From Microbacterium lacus (GTDB lineage Bacteria; Actinomycetota; Actinomycetes; Actinomycetales; Microbacteriaceae): 64,000 nucleotides of DNA. The position numbers were made by a program, and so were the translations under genes. The notes beneath the pieces are model-generated. The model was not told where the DNA came from. It ran no database searches and was given only the letters and a program-made list of their open reading frames with translations. Numbering within the stretch: the first letter of the stretch is position 1; each line of letters starts with the position of its first letter. The stretch spans positions 310,001 through 374,000 of the forward strand of contig NZ_NMUM01000044.1 of the NCBI RefSeq assembly GCF_002812805.1, given 5' to 3'. Positions 26,925 through 35,314 of this stretch are shown here, in pieces.

Positions 26925-28421
26925 TCAGTCGGCGATGCCGAAGAGTTGGAGCGGATGCGTCAGACGCCACCACGGGCTCGGTCCTTCGACCTCTGCCGCG
27001 AGAAGCGCCTCGACCTGGGCCTCGCCGATCGGTCCGCTGATGGTCACGGTCCCCACGGACGCGCCGTCCGCCCAGTCGTCACCAAGGGAGAGGTCCGAGG
27101 CGGCAGAGGAGGGGGATCCGTTCCAAAGGATGACCGATCCGTCCGTGGCCGTCACGATGTCGACAGGATCGGCCCACAACGTCGATACCGTGCCGACGAT
27201 GGAACCCGCGGGCAGCGCGATCGTCGGGGCGAGTTGCGCGTGGAGACCGTTCAGCAGATCGCGCGCGGCCGCGAAACGTGTCTCGCTGTCGGGTTGCCCG
27301 AGCACCGAGGCGTACGCCCGCACGGTCGTGTCGCCGATCGTGATGTCGCGCGCGGCCAAGAGGTTGTAGTCATCGAAGAGCAGACCCGTCTTGACGCCCA
27401 CGATGCCCGGCTCGCCCAGGAGGGCGTTGGTGTTCTCGACCAGACCGGCGCCGGGAAGCTCCACCGAGGGCTTGGCGACGATCTCGGCGATGACGGGATT
27501 CGCGAGAGCCCGGCGGGCGAGGGCGACGAGCGCGGCCGGTGTGGCCGTGTTGCGGGGGCTGATGCCCGACGAGTCGACGACGGTGATGCCCGCCAGCCCG
27601 TGCTGGGTGAGCCACTGCATGGCCGCTCGGGCGTAGACCGCGTCTGAGGGGTAGAGGCCGTCCACGAGCTTGTCGGCATAGTTGCCGGCGGAGCCGATCA
27701 GCATGCCCTCGAGGAGCTGGTACTGCGTCAGCGTTCCACCGACGGGAACGTCGAGCGCGGACTCATCGGCGGCGAGCGTGTTCTGGTAGGCCGTGCGGTC
27801 GGCGCGCGTGAAGGTGTACTCGGGCCCCGTCTCGCCGACCGCGAGCGGGAGGGCGTCCAGAACGACGAGTGCCGTGATGACCTTCGTGATGCTCGCCATC
27901 GGAACGGCCTCGTCCGAACTCGCGGCGGTCGTGCCGAGTCCCTCCACGCCCAGAGAAGCCGACCCCGTGGCCGGCCAGCCGGGGCTCGCCGCTGGAGCCG
28001 CCGCTGTTTGCGCGGCGACCGCATCGACGCGGGGGGCGACCGCATAGAGCGGCCAGACGAGCATGGCGACCACGTAGACGAGAACCAGACCCACGACGCT
28101 GCCGAGCGGCACGAGCACACCCGGGCGGAGCGGGGAGCGACGCGGCCACCGTTCGATGAGTTCCGCATCCGGGGCGATCTCGGGCTGGGCCACGGTCGCC
28201 GTGCCGTCCTCGCGCACCCAGGCGAGCGCTCGCGTGGTCGCGGGAACCTCGGTCGCGGGTGGATCGGTGATGGCTGGCTCTGCGACGACGGTGGGTGCCG
28301 CGGTGGGTTCGACAGCGTGTTCGACAGCGGGTTCCACGGTCACGTCCGTCGCGCCTGTTTCTTGCCGACGCAACGCCCGCCGAGTGAGCACGGGCTCGTG
28401 CGGCGGGTCGTTCGAAGTCAT
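26925..28421 (-). CDS. D-alanyl-D-alanine carboxypeptidase-like penicillin-binding protein
   Basis: A 498-residue membrane-anchored S11-type peptidase that would trim cell-wall pentapeptides. A 100-residue Pro/Val/Glu-rich cytoplasmic part precedes one membrane helix (about 102-125). The catalytic SxxK is Ser177-Ile-Thr-Lys180, and KTG is at 343-345. The middle motif SxN reads SAGN, with Gly at the Asn position followed by Asn, so activity may be altered. It diverges from the TPP riboswitch region; its start codon abuts the ykoE promoter. Confidence 0.82.
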   Translation of the reverse strand: MTSNDPPHEPVLTRRALRRQETGATDVTVEPAVEHAVEPTAAPTVVAEPAITDPPATEVPATTRALAWVREDGTATVAQPEIAPDAELIERWPRRSPLRPGVLVPLGSVVGLVLVYVVAMLVWPLYAVAPRVDAVAAQTAAAPAASPGWPATGSASLGVEGLGTTAASSDEAVPMASITKVITALVVLDALPLAVGETGPEYTFTRADRTAYQNTLAADESALDVPVGGTLTQYQLLEGMLIGSAGNYADKLVDGLYPSDAVYARAAMQWLTQHGLAGITVVDSSGISPRNTATPAALVALARRALANPVIAEIVAKPSVELPGAGLVENTNALLGEPGIVGVKTGLLFDDYNLLAARDITIGDTTVRAYASVLGQPDSETRFAAARDLLNGLHAQLAPTIALPAGSIVGTVSTLWADPVDIVTATDGSVILWNGSPSSAASDLSLGDDWADGASVGTVTISGPIGEAQVEALLAAEVEGPSPWWRLTHPLQLFGIAD

Positions 28422-28449
28422 TCGCCTACGGTACCGCGACAGCTATACT
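28421..28449 (+). promoter_or_regulatory. predicted promoter of the TPP-riboswitch transcript
   Basis: TATACT at 28444-28449 is a good -10 box, and TTCGCC at 28421-28426 is a partial -35 with a 17-bp spacer. Transcription would begin about 28456, just before the riboswitch. Confidence 0.5.
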
Positions 28450-28458
28450 CATCCCGTC

Positions 28459-28546
28459 AACCACGGGAGTCCGGTGTGCCGGGCTGAGAGGAAGCGACCA
28501 CGCTTCGACCGTCGAACCTGATCTGGGTCATGCCAGCGCAGGAAGG
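28459..28546 (+). ncRNA. TPP (thi-box) riboswitch
   Basis: Contains both hallmark blocks of the thiamine pyrophosphate riboswitch: CTGAGAG (28484-28490) in the pyrimidine-sensing arm, and the CCTGATCTGGGTCATGCCAG block (28517-28536) in the pyrophosphate arm. The closing strands are near CCACGGGAGTCC and CGCAGGAAGG. The 3' edge runs into the ribosome-binding site AGGAAGGAG of ykoE, so ligand binding most likely hides the start region. By family, TPP turns expression off. Confidence 0.93.
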
Positions 28547-28553
28547 AGCACTA

Positions 28554-29195
28554 ATGAGTACGTCCACGTCCACATCTGCCCCCGCGTCCACCGGGCGCCG
28601 CGGATTCGCCGCCATCACCTGGCGCTGGAGGGTCGTCGACATCGTCGTCGCCAGCGTCATCGGCGTCGCATGTGCCGCGATCTTTCTCGTTTGGAACATC
28701 GGATACGAGGGCCCGAGTTCGATCCTGTCGCCGCTGCTTCCCGGTCTGCAGGGTCTGCTCGCCGGTCCCTGGCTCATCGCGGGCGTGCTGGGCGCCCTGA
28801 TCATCCGCAAGCCCGGTGCTGCGCTGTACACCGAGCTGCTCGCGGCCGTGATCTCGGCGCTCGTCGGTAACCAGTGGGGTCCGCTGACGATCGTGTCGGG
28901 GCTCGTGCAAGGTCTCGGCGCCGAGATCGTCTTCCTCCTCTTCGCGTACGCCGTCTGGCGCCTGCCCGTTGCGATCCTCGCGGGTGCCGGTGCGGGACTC
29001 GCCTGCGGAATCAACGACCGCATCCTCTGGTACGCGGGTGCCGACACGACCTTCACCCTCGTCTACATCGCCGCCACGACCGTCTCGGGCGCAGTGATCG
29101 CGGGTGCTGGTGCGTGGTTCATTGCGCGGGGCCTGGCGGCGACGGGTGCGCTCAGCCGTTTCGCCTCCGGACGCGAGGTCACGCGGCGCGTCTGA
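28554..29195 (+). CDS. ykoE: ECF transporter substrate-binding (S) component, YkoE family
   Basis: A 213-residue membrane protein with about five hydrophobic segments. The features WRWRVVDIVVASVIGVACA, LLAGPWLIAGVLGALIIRKPGAA and AGAGLACGINDRILWY match the YkoE family of thiamine/hydroxymethylpyrimidine ECF substrate components. The ATG at 28554 has AGGAAGGAG upstream; an in-frame ATG at 28530 lies inside the riboswitch and is rejected. First gene of the TPP-controlled operon. Confidence 0.9.
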   Translation: MSTSTSTSAPASTGRRGFAAITWRWRVVDIVVASVIGVACAAIFLVWNIGYEGPSSILSPLLPGLQGLLAGPWLIAGVLGALIIRKPGAALYTELLAAVISALVGNQWGPLTIVSGLVQGLGAEIVFLLFAYAVWRLPVAILAGAGAGLACGINDRILWYAGADTTFTLVYIAATTVSGAVIAGAGAWFIARGLAATGALSRFASGREVTRRV

Positions 29196-29196
29196 C

Positions 29197-30717
29197 GTGA
29201 CGGATCCTTCGATCACGCCTCGGGCGCTGATCCGACCCGCCTCGGTCGAGGCGCGGGGCTGGGGCTGGCGCTTCGCCTCGCGTCTTGACTGGGCCGTGGC
29301 GGATGCCTCGTTCCGCATCGAACCGGGCGAGCGCGTCCTGTTGCTCGGCGCATCCGGGGCGGGCAAGTCGACCCTGTTGCACGCGCTCGCCGGGGTGCTC
29401 GGGGGCGACGACGAGGGCGAGTCGCGCGGCGAGCTCACGATCGATGGTTCGCCCGCCGCTCGCGCCGGGGGTCGGGCTGGGCTCGTCCTGCAAGACCCCG
29501 ACAGTCAGGCGATCCTGGCGCGGGTCGGGGACGACGTGGCGTTCGGTGCCGAGAACCTCGGCATCCCTCGTGATGAGATCTGGCGCCGGGTGCGTGAGTC
29601 GCTTGATGCGGTGGGGCTGGACGTGCCGCTCGATCGGTCGACCTCAGCCCTCTCGGGTGGGCAGAAGCAGCGCCTCGCGCTTGCGGGCGTGCTTGCGATG
29701 CGCCCGGGGCTCATTTTGCTCGACGAGCCGACCGCCAACCTCGACCCCGAGGGTGTTCGCGAGGTGCGCGACGCGGTCGAGCGTGTGGCCGAGCGGACCG
29801 GTGCGACGCTCATCGTCGTTGAGCATCGGATCGATGTGTGGTTGCCGCTGGTGGACCGGGTGATCGTGCTCGGCGAGACGGGCGGGGGCGAGACAGGCGG
29901 TGCCGAACACGATGGTGCCCATGTCGGTGTGCTCGCCGACGGCGCCCCCGCGGACGTTCTCGGTGCACTCGGGCCCCGCTTGGCCGTGGGTGGCGTCTGG
30001 GTTCCGGGCATCCCTCCGCGGCATCCCGCGCCGCCCGTGCTCGCGCCCGGTCCGGTCGTTCTCGAGGCCCGCGACCTGACGGCCGGTCGGGTCAAGGGTG
30101 TGCGGGTCGCGGGACCGGTGCGCCTCGACGTGCGTGCGGGTGAGGTCCTCGGCATCACCGGGCCGAACGGGGCCGGCAAGTCGACCGTTGCACTGACACT
30201 TGCGGGGCTCCTGCCGGGGCTCGGCGGCCGCGTCCAGGCATCCGGCGCCCTGGCGGAGGGCCCGCAGCGCGATCCCCTGAAGTGGTCGTCGCGGGCGCTG
30301 TTGACCCGGATCGGCACGGTGTTCCAGGACCCCGAGCACCAACTGCTGGCGACGACCGTGCGCGGAGAGCTCGAAATCGGACCGCGCTCCCTCGGGCTGC
30401 CGGAAGACGAGATCGCGGCTCGCGTCGATGACCTGCTCGTCCGGCTCAGGCTCGACCGGCTCGCCGAGGCGAACCCGTACACGTTGTCGGGCGGCGAGAA
30501 GCGGCGGCTCACGGTCGCTGCCACCCTCGCGACACGCCCCCGCGTGATCGTGCTCGATGAGCCGACGTTCGGTCAGGATGCCGTGACCTGGGCCGAACTC
30601 GTCGCGATCATCGCCGAGCTGAGAGACGATGGCACGGCCGTCGTCGTCGTCACGCACGACGCCGCGGTGCTCGACGCCCTGCACGCCCGACGCTTCGAGC
30701 TCGGGGCCTCGGCATGA
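29197..30717 (+). CDS. ykoD: ECF transporter ATPase, two fused ABC domains (YkoD)
   Basis: A 506-residue protein with two ABC cassettes in one chain. First: Walker A GASGAGKST, signature LSGGQKQRLAL, Walker B LILLDEPTANLDP. Second: GPNGAGKST, LSGGEKRRLTV, VIVLDEPTFGQD. It energises YkoE-mediated uptake of a thiamine precursor. The GTG start at 29197 is 1 bp after the ykoE stop. The linker around residue 260 contains a short Gly/Glu/Thr repeat (GETGGGETGG). Confidence 0.9.
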   Translation: MTDPSITPRALIRPASVEARGWGWRFASRLDWAVADASFRIEPGERVLLLGASGAGKSTLLHALAGVLGGDDEGESRGELTIDGSPAARAGGRAGLVLQDPDSQAILARVGDDVAFGAENLGIPRDEIWRRVRESLDAVGLDVPLDRSTSALSGGQKQRLALAGVLAMRPGLILLDEPTANLDPEGVREVRDAVERVAERTGATLIVVEHRIDVWLPLVDRVIVLGETGGGETGGAEHDGAHVGVLADGAPADVLGALGPRLAVGGVWVPGIPPRHPAPPVLAPGPVVLEARDLTAGRVKGVRVAGPVRLDVRAGEVLGITGPNGAGKSTVALTLAGLLPGLGGRVQASGALAEGPQRDPLKWSSRALLTRIGTVFQDPEHQLLATTVRGELEIGPRSLGLPEDEIAARVDDLLVRLRLDRLAEANPYTLSGGEKRRLTVAATLATRPRVIVLDEPTFGQDAVTWAELVAIIAELRDDGTAVVVVTHDAAVLDALHARRFELGASA

Positions 30718-31523
30718 GTGCGACCGTCGGCATCCGGAGTGGCCCGATCGCCAGCATCAATCCGGTCGCCAAGCTCGCGGCCGCCCTGCTGATCGCGGTG
30801 CCGCTCGTGCTGACGATCGATGCGGTCTCGGCGGCGACCGCGCTGACGCTCGAGCTCGTCCTGTTCGCCCTTTCGGGTCTGCGATGGCGCGAGTTCTGGG
30901 TGCGCACGCTTCCCGTCTGGATCGCCGCACCGCTGACGGCGGTCACGATCGCCCTGTACGGCGCACCATCCGGCGCCGTCCATTTTGAGTGGCTGTTCGT
31001 GAGAGTCAGCGACGGATCTCTCGAGCTGGCGCTCGCGACATTCTTCCGTGTTCTGGCGATCGCGCTGCCCGGAGTGGTGCTCTTCGTCACGGTCGACCCG
31101 ACGGATCTCGCCGACGGTCTCGCGCAGCTCGTGCGCCTGCCCGCGCGGTTCGTGCTCGGGGCGCTCGCCGGGATGCGGCTGCTCGGGCTGTTGGGCGACG
31201 ACTGGCGGGCGCTCGCCCTCGCGCGCCGGGCCCGCGGCGTCGCGGATGTCGGGCGGGTGCGACGCACGCTCGGGATGGCATTCGCCCTGTTCGTGCTTTC
31301 GATCCGGCGGGGGTCGAAGCTCGCGACAGCCATGGAAGCGCGAGGGTTCGGCGGGCACATCGTCGATGCGGACGGTCGGCCCGTGCCACGCACCTGGGCT
31401 CGGCCGTCGCGCTGGGGGGCCCCAGAATGGGTGCTGCTGGCGGCGGGAGCCGCGATCTCGGCCACCGCGATCTCGATCGCTGTGGCGACGGGCAGCTGGA
31501 ACTTCATCCTCGGCCCCACCTGA
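30714..31523 (+). CDS. ykoC: ECF transporter transmembrane (T) component, YkoC
   Basis: A 269-residue CbiQ/EcfT-type membrane protein with about five helices; it couples the ATPase to the S component. The coupling-helix regions carry AxxARG-like motifs: ALARRARGVADVG and TAMEARGFGG. The ATG overlaps the ykoD stop by ATGA. It completes a full ECF transporter under the riboswitch. Confidence 0.9.
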   Translation: MSATVGIRSGPIASINPVAKLAAALLIAVPLVLTIDAVSAATALTLELVLFALSGLRWREFWVRTLPVWIAAPLTAVTIALYGAPSGAVHFEWLFVRVSDGSLELALATFFRVLAIALPGVVLFVTVDPTDLADGLAQLVRLPARFVLGALAGMRLLGLLGDDWRALALARRARGVADVGRVRRTLGMAFALFVLSIRRGSKLATAMEARGFGGHIVDADGRPVPRTWARPSRWGAPEWVLLAAGAAISATAISIAVATGSWNFILGPT

Positions 31524-31576
31524 CCCCGCCCACCTGACCCCGCCCGCCTGACCTCGCGCGTCTGCCCGCCCGCTTG

Positions 31577-31641
31577 CGCGCGAGACTTCACCTCTGTCAC
31601 GTACCGCGCCCTCATTGGTGACATAGCTGAAGTCTCGCGCG
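31577..31641. repeat. two-step inverted repeat downstream of ykoC
   Basis: 14-bp perfect outer arms CGCGCGAGACTTCA (31577-31590) and TGAAGTCTCGCGCG (31628-31641), then a 4-nt by 4-nt mismatch, then 6-bp inner arms TGTCAC (31595-31600) and GTGACA (31618-31623) round a 17-nt loop. Upstream at 31524-31560 are short CACCTGACCCCGCC-type direct repeats. No T-run; could be a mobile palindrome, or an operator of the downstream SDR gene. Confidence 0.7.
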
Positions 31642-31704
31642 AGGGTGGGGGGACCGCGTGTCGCGTAGGCTGGAACTGGATGCCAGCGGTTCGAAGGAGA
31701 GCGC

Positions 31705-32481
31705 ATGCAGATCGAGAGAGCCGGAGCCCTCGTCACGGGCGGGGCGAGCGGATTGGGACTTGCCACCGCGCGACGCCTCGCCGCGGGCGGTGCCCTCGTC
31801 ACGATCCTGGATCTGCCGACATCGCGCGGCGCCGAGATCGCCGCTGAACTCGGCGGGGTGTTCGCGCCGGCCGATGTGACGAGCGTGCCCGAGGTTCGCG
31901 CGGCTGTGGCCGAGGCATCCGCTCTCGCTCCTCTGCGCGTCGTCGTCGCATGCGCGGGCATCGCGACCCCCGGCAAGGTGCTGGATCGCGAGGGCAGCCC
32001 AACGCCGCTCGAGGACTTCGAACGCGTCGTGCGGATCAACCTGGTGGGCACCTACAACGTCATCTCCCAGGCCGCGGCGGCGATGGTCGCCAACGAACCG
32101 ACCGAGACGGACTCGGATGCCTCGGGTGAGCGTGGCGTGATCGTCACCACCGCGAGCGTGGCCGCGTTCGATGGGCAGATCGGCCAGCCGGCTTACGCGG
32201 CCAGCAAGGGCGGTGTGCACGCGATGACGCTGCCGATCGCGCGCGAGCTGGCCCGCTACGGCATCCGCGTCGTGACGATCGCCCCCGGCATTATGGAGAC
32301 GCCGCTCCTGCAGGCCCTGCCCCAGGCCGCGCAGGATTCTCTCGGCGGTCAGGTGCCGTTCCCGGCTCGGCTGGGTAGGCCCGAAGAGTTCGCGGCACTC
32401 GTCGCGCACATCGCCGAAAACGGGTACTTGAACGGCGAGACCATCCGCCTCGACGGCGCGATCCGGATGGCACCCAAGTGA
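31705..32481 (+). CDS. SDR-family dehydrogenase, 3-hydroxyacyl-CoA type
   Basis: A 258-residue short-chain dehydrogenase. NAD-binding TGGASGLG at residues 11-18, Asp of VTILDLPTS suggests NAD(H) preference, and the active site is Ser of [10 protein letters not shown] with YAASK. Overall it resembles type-2 (HSD17B10-like) 3-hydroxyacyl-CoA dehydrogenases, which act in fatty or branched acyl-CoA oxidation. First gene of a same-strand group with an enoyl-CoA hydratase and another SDR. Confidence 0.85.
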   Translation: MQIERAGALVTGGASGLGLATARRLAAGGALVTILDLPTSRGAEIAAELGGVFAPADVTSVPEVRAAVAEASALAPLRVVVACAGIATPGKVLDREGSPTPLEDFERVVRINLVGTYNVISQAAAAMVANEPTETDSDASGERGVIVTTASVAAFDGQIGQPAYAASKGGVHAMTLPIARELARYGIRVVTIAPGIMETPLLQALPQAAQDSLGGQVPFPARLGRPEEFAALVAHIAENGYLNGETIRLDGAIRMAPK

Positions 32482-32616
32482 GTCTTGCCGCGCGTGCGTC
32501 CACAATTCAGTCCCGCCGCATGAGGCTCGAGCTCTCGTGCCCCGCTTTCCGGGGTTCCGCCCGGTGCCCCGCTCGAATTGAATGAATTGCGAACACCTCG
32601 GCAAGGAGACCCGCGC

Positions 32617-33426
32617 ATGAGCGACTCGATCGTCTACACCCGCGACGGTGCGCTTGCGCGCTTGACCTTCAACCGTCCCGCGTCTCTCAACGCGATGGGG
32701 TTCGAGATGGGAACTCGCTGGCGCGATCTCGCGCGTGAGATCGCCGCCGACGCCACGGTTGGTGCCGTGATTCTGGATGCCGCGGGCCCGGCTTTCTGCG
32801 CCGGGGGTGACGTCGTAGAGATGGCGACCTCGGGCGCCAGCGGCGCCGACGTGACCGCGGCCGCGCACACCATCCACGAGGGCATCCGCGCGTTCGTCGA
32901 GTCGGACAAGCCCGTCGTCGCTGTCGTGCACGGCGCCGTCGCGGGCGGCGGTCTGGGCCTCATGCTGGCGGCGGATTACATCATCGCCGGCGAGCGCGCG
33001 CGCTTCGTCAGCAAGTACGCCAACATCGGCCTCACCCCCGACCTCTCCGTGTCGACCCTGCTGCCCGCCGCGATCGGCCAGACGCGCGCGCTCCGGATGC
33101 TGCTCGATGACCTCACGATCGACGCCGCGACGGCGCTCGACTGGGGGCTCGTGACCGAGGTCGCCGCCGACCCCGCCGCCCGAGGCGAAGAGATCGCCCG
33201 GTTCTGGCTCACCGGGGCAACCGCCGCCTTCGGCCAGGCCAAGCGACTCGTGCGTGCGGGTGCGCGACGGTCGTTCGCCGACAATCTCGACGACGAAGCA
33301 CGCACGATCGGCGCCGCCTTCGACACCCCCGATGCGCGCGCTCGCGTGGCCGCGTTCGCCGCGGCATCCGTCCGTCCCCCCGCACACCCCGATGCTCGTC
33401 CAGCCGCCCCGAAGGAGACCCCGTGA
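32617..33426 (+). CDS. enoyl-CoA hydratase/isomerase family protein
   Basis: A 269-residue crotonase-fold enzyme. The oxyanion loops are FCAGGDVVEMA and HGAVAGGGLGLMLAADY. The ATG at 32617 has AAGGAGA 7 bp upstream. The C-terminal 25 residues are Ala/Pro-rich. The stop overlaps the GTG of the next SDR by 4 bp. Together the group could carry out hydration and oxidation of an acyl-CoA; substrate unknown. Confidence 0.85.
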   Translation: MSDSIVYTRDGALARLTFNRPASLNAMGFEMGTRWRDLAREIAADATVGAVILDAAGPAFCAGGDVVEMATSGASGADVTAAAHTIHEGIRAFVESDKPVVAVVHGAVAGGGLGLMLAADYIIAGERARFVSKYANIGLTPDLSVSTLLPAAIGQTRALRMLLDDLTIDAATALDWGLVTEVAADPAARGEEIARFWLTGATAAFGQAKRLVRAGARRSFADNLDDEARTIGAAFDTPDARARVAAFAAASVRPPAHPDARPAAPKETP

Positions 33427-34262
33427 CCGAACAGAGCCTGGCCGGCAAAACCATCCTGATGTCCGGCGGCAGCCGGGGCATCGGACTCGCGATCGCGCTG
33501 CGCGCAGCAGCGGATGGCGCGAACATCGCGCTTCTCGCCAAGACCGACACCTCGCATCCGCACCTCGAGGGGACCGTGCACTCCGCCGCCGAGCGCATTC
33601 GCGAGGCCGGGGGACAGGCCCTTCCGATCGTCGGAGATGTGCGAAACGACGACGACATCACCGAGGCCGTGTTGAAGACGACGGGCGAGTTCGGCGGGAT
33701 CGACATCGTCGTCAACAACGCCAGCGCGATCGACCTGTCGGGCTCGCTCGACCTCTCGCCGAAGAAGTACGACCTGATGCAAGACGTCAACGTCCGGGGC
33801 ACGTTCATGCTCTCGCGTGCGGCAGTGCCCCTGCTGCGCGAGAGTGGCAACCCGCACATCCTGTCGTTGTCGCCCCCGCTCAACCCGTCGCCGCGCTGGC
33901 TCGGCGCCCACACGGGCTACACGCTGTCGAAGTTCGGGATGACGATGGTGACGCTGGGCCTCGCCGCCGAGTTCGCGCCCGACGGGATCGCGGCGAACAC
34001 GCTCTGGCCGCGCACGACGATCGCGACCGCGGCGGTGCAGAACCTGCTCGGCGGAGACCGGGTCATGGCGGCGAGCCGTACGCCCGAGATCTATGCCGAC
34101 GCCGCGTATCTTGTGCTCACGGCGCCGTCGCGCGAGAACACGGGCCGTTCGCTGATCGTAGAGGACGTGCTGGAAGAGAGCGGCGTCACCGACTTCTCGG
34201 GGTACGCAGCGGTGCCGGGTACACCGGATGACCGGCTGTTCCCCGACATCTTCCTCGACTGA
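33423..34262 (+). CDS. SDR-family oxidoreductase, HSDL2-like
   Basis: A 279-residue short-chain dehydrogenase starting at GTG. MSGGSRGIGLAIALRAAADG binds nucleotide, and AKTDTSHPHLEGTVHSAAE is highly characteristic of the HSDL2 (hydroxysteroid dehydrogenase-like 2) branch. The active site is YTLSK with LSLSPP in the Ser region. HSDL2-type proteins are tied to fatty acid metabolism. Translationally coupled to the enoyl-CoA hydratase. Confidence 0.85.
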   Translation: MTEQSLAGKTILMSGGSRGIGLAIALRAAADGANIALLAKTDTSHPHLEGTVHSAAERIREAGGQALPIVGDVRNDDDITEAVLKTTGEFGGIDIVVNNASAIDLSGSLDLSPKKYDLMQDVNVRGTFMLSRAAVPLLRESGNPHILSLSPPLNPSPRWLGAHTGYTLSKFGMTMVTLGLAAEFAPDGIAANTLWPRTTIATAAVQNLLGGDRVMAASRTPEIYADAAYLVLTAPSRENTGRSLIVEDVLEESGVTDFSGYAAVPGTPDDRLFPDIFLD

Positions 34263-34308
34263 ACGACCGAGCGACCGACGATCGAGCGACTGAGGAACGG
34301 AGCCGCGC

Positions 34309-34800
34309 ATGCCCGTCATGAGCGCCGGGATCCTGCTGTATCGGATCACGTCGGACGCCGACGGCTTCGAGGTCCTCATCGCCCACATGGGCGGGCCGTA
34401 CTGGGCTCGCAAGACCGAGGGTGCGTGGTCGATTCCCAAGGGGGAGTTCGACCCCGATGTCGAGTCGGCGCTCGATGCAGCCCGCCGCGAGTTCGTGGAA
34501 GAGCTCGGCGTGGATGCGCCCGACGTCGCATATTCCGAACTCGGCACGTTCCCCTACGCCTCGGGTAAGCGCGTCGTCGTCTTCGTCGGGGACGGCTTGG
34601 GCTTCGCCCCTGCGACCTTCACCTACGGCACTTTCGAGCTCGAGTGGCCGCCGCGGTCGGGCCGCACCGTCGAGTTTCCCGAGGTCGACGATGTGCGGTG
34701 GACGAATGCGGATGCCGCCGCCGCCCTGCTCGTGAAGGGTCAGCGCCCGGCGCTCGAGGCGCTCGCGCGCCACCTCGGCGAGGTGTCCGGCACGGGGTGA
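34309..34800 (+). CDS. NUDIX hydrolase
   Basis: A 163-residue protein. The Nudix box region is PKGEFDPDVESALDAARREF followed by VEELG; compared with Gx5Ex7REUxEExGU there is one extra residue between the first Gly and Glu, a variation known in related sequences with PKGE(Y/F)DP. It would hydrolyse a nucleoside diphosphate derivative. SAGILLYRI at the N-terminus is a typical first strand. Same strand as the SDR group, 46 bp later. Confidence 0.85.
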   Translation: MPVMSAGILLYRITSDADGFEVLIAHMGGPYWARKTEGAWSIPKGEFDPDVESALDAARREFVEELGVDAPDVAYSELGTFPYASGKRVVVFVGDGLGFAPATFTYGTFELEWPPRSGRTVEFPEVDDVRWTNADAAAALLVKGQRPALEALARHLGEVSGTG

Positions 34801-34806
34801 AAAGGC

Positions 34807-35289
34807 TCAGCGCAGCCGCTTGCGCAGGAACACCTGCTGGATGCCGTCGTCGCCGTCGACTCGCTCGCTCTCGACGTACCCCTCGCGTTCGTAGAGGCGG
34901 AGGTTCGCCTCGCTGAGTGAACCCGTGAAAAGTTCCGCCTCGACGGCCCCCGCCGCGCTCCCCGCGGCCTCGACCGCCGCGAGCAGGCGCGAGCCGATGC
35001 CCCGACCCTGCATGTCTGGGGCGATCGCGAGTCGACCGATCAGGAACACCTCGCCGTCGCGTCGTGCGCGGACGGCACCGACCATGCGGGGGCCGAGGTG
35101 CGCCACGCATCCGTCGTTCTCGACCAACTCCGCCTCGACCTCGGCCAGCGTCTGGGTGAGGGGCGGCATGTTCGGAGTGCCGTAGATCAGCGCCTCCTGC
35201 ACGAAGGCCGCGCGCTGCAGAGTGAGGACTTCGCCCGCGTCCTCGGGGCGTATCGGTCGGACCGTGACGTCTTCTTCCACCTTTTCCAC
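34807..35289 (-). CDS. GNAT-family N-acetyltransferase
   Basis: About 160 residues. The acetyl-CoA site is IAPDMQGRGIGSRLLAAVE (Q/RxxGxG/A), followed by AEANLRLYEREGY-like motif SEANLRLYEREGY. The acceptor is unknown. The start is uncertain: GTG at 35289 (MEKVEEDVTVRP) is chosen, with GTG 35280 and an ATG at 35316 as alternatives; the latter would overlap the divergent rlmN start. Confidence 0.78.
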   Translation of the reverse strand: MEKVEEDVTVRPIRPEDAGEVLTLQRAAFVQEALIYGTPNMPPLTQTLAEVEAELVENDGCVAHLGPRMVGAVRARRDGEVFLIGRLAIAPDMQGRGIGSRLLAAVEAAGSAAGAVEAELFTGSLSEANLRLYEREGYVESERVDGDDGIQQVFLRKRLR

Positions 35290-35314
35290 GGTAGCGGTCC
35301 CGTAGCCTGGAAGC

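Noticed and set aside
28530..28553. Earlier ATG start for ykoE
   Set aside because: It lies within the 3' part of the TPP riboswitch, while the ATG at 28554 has a correctly placed AGGAAGGAG.
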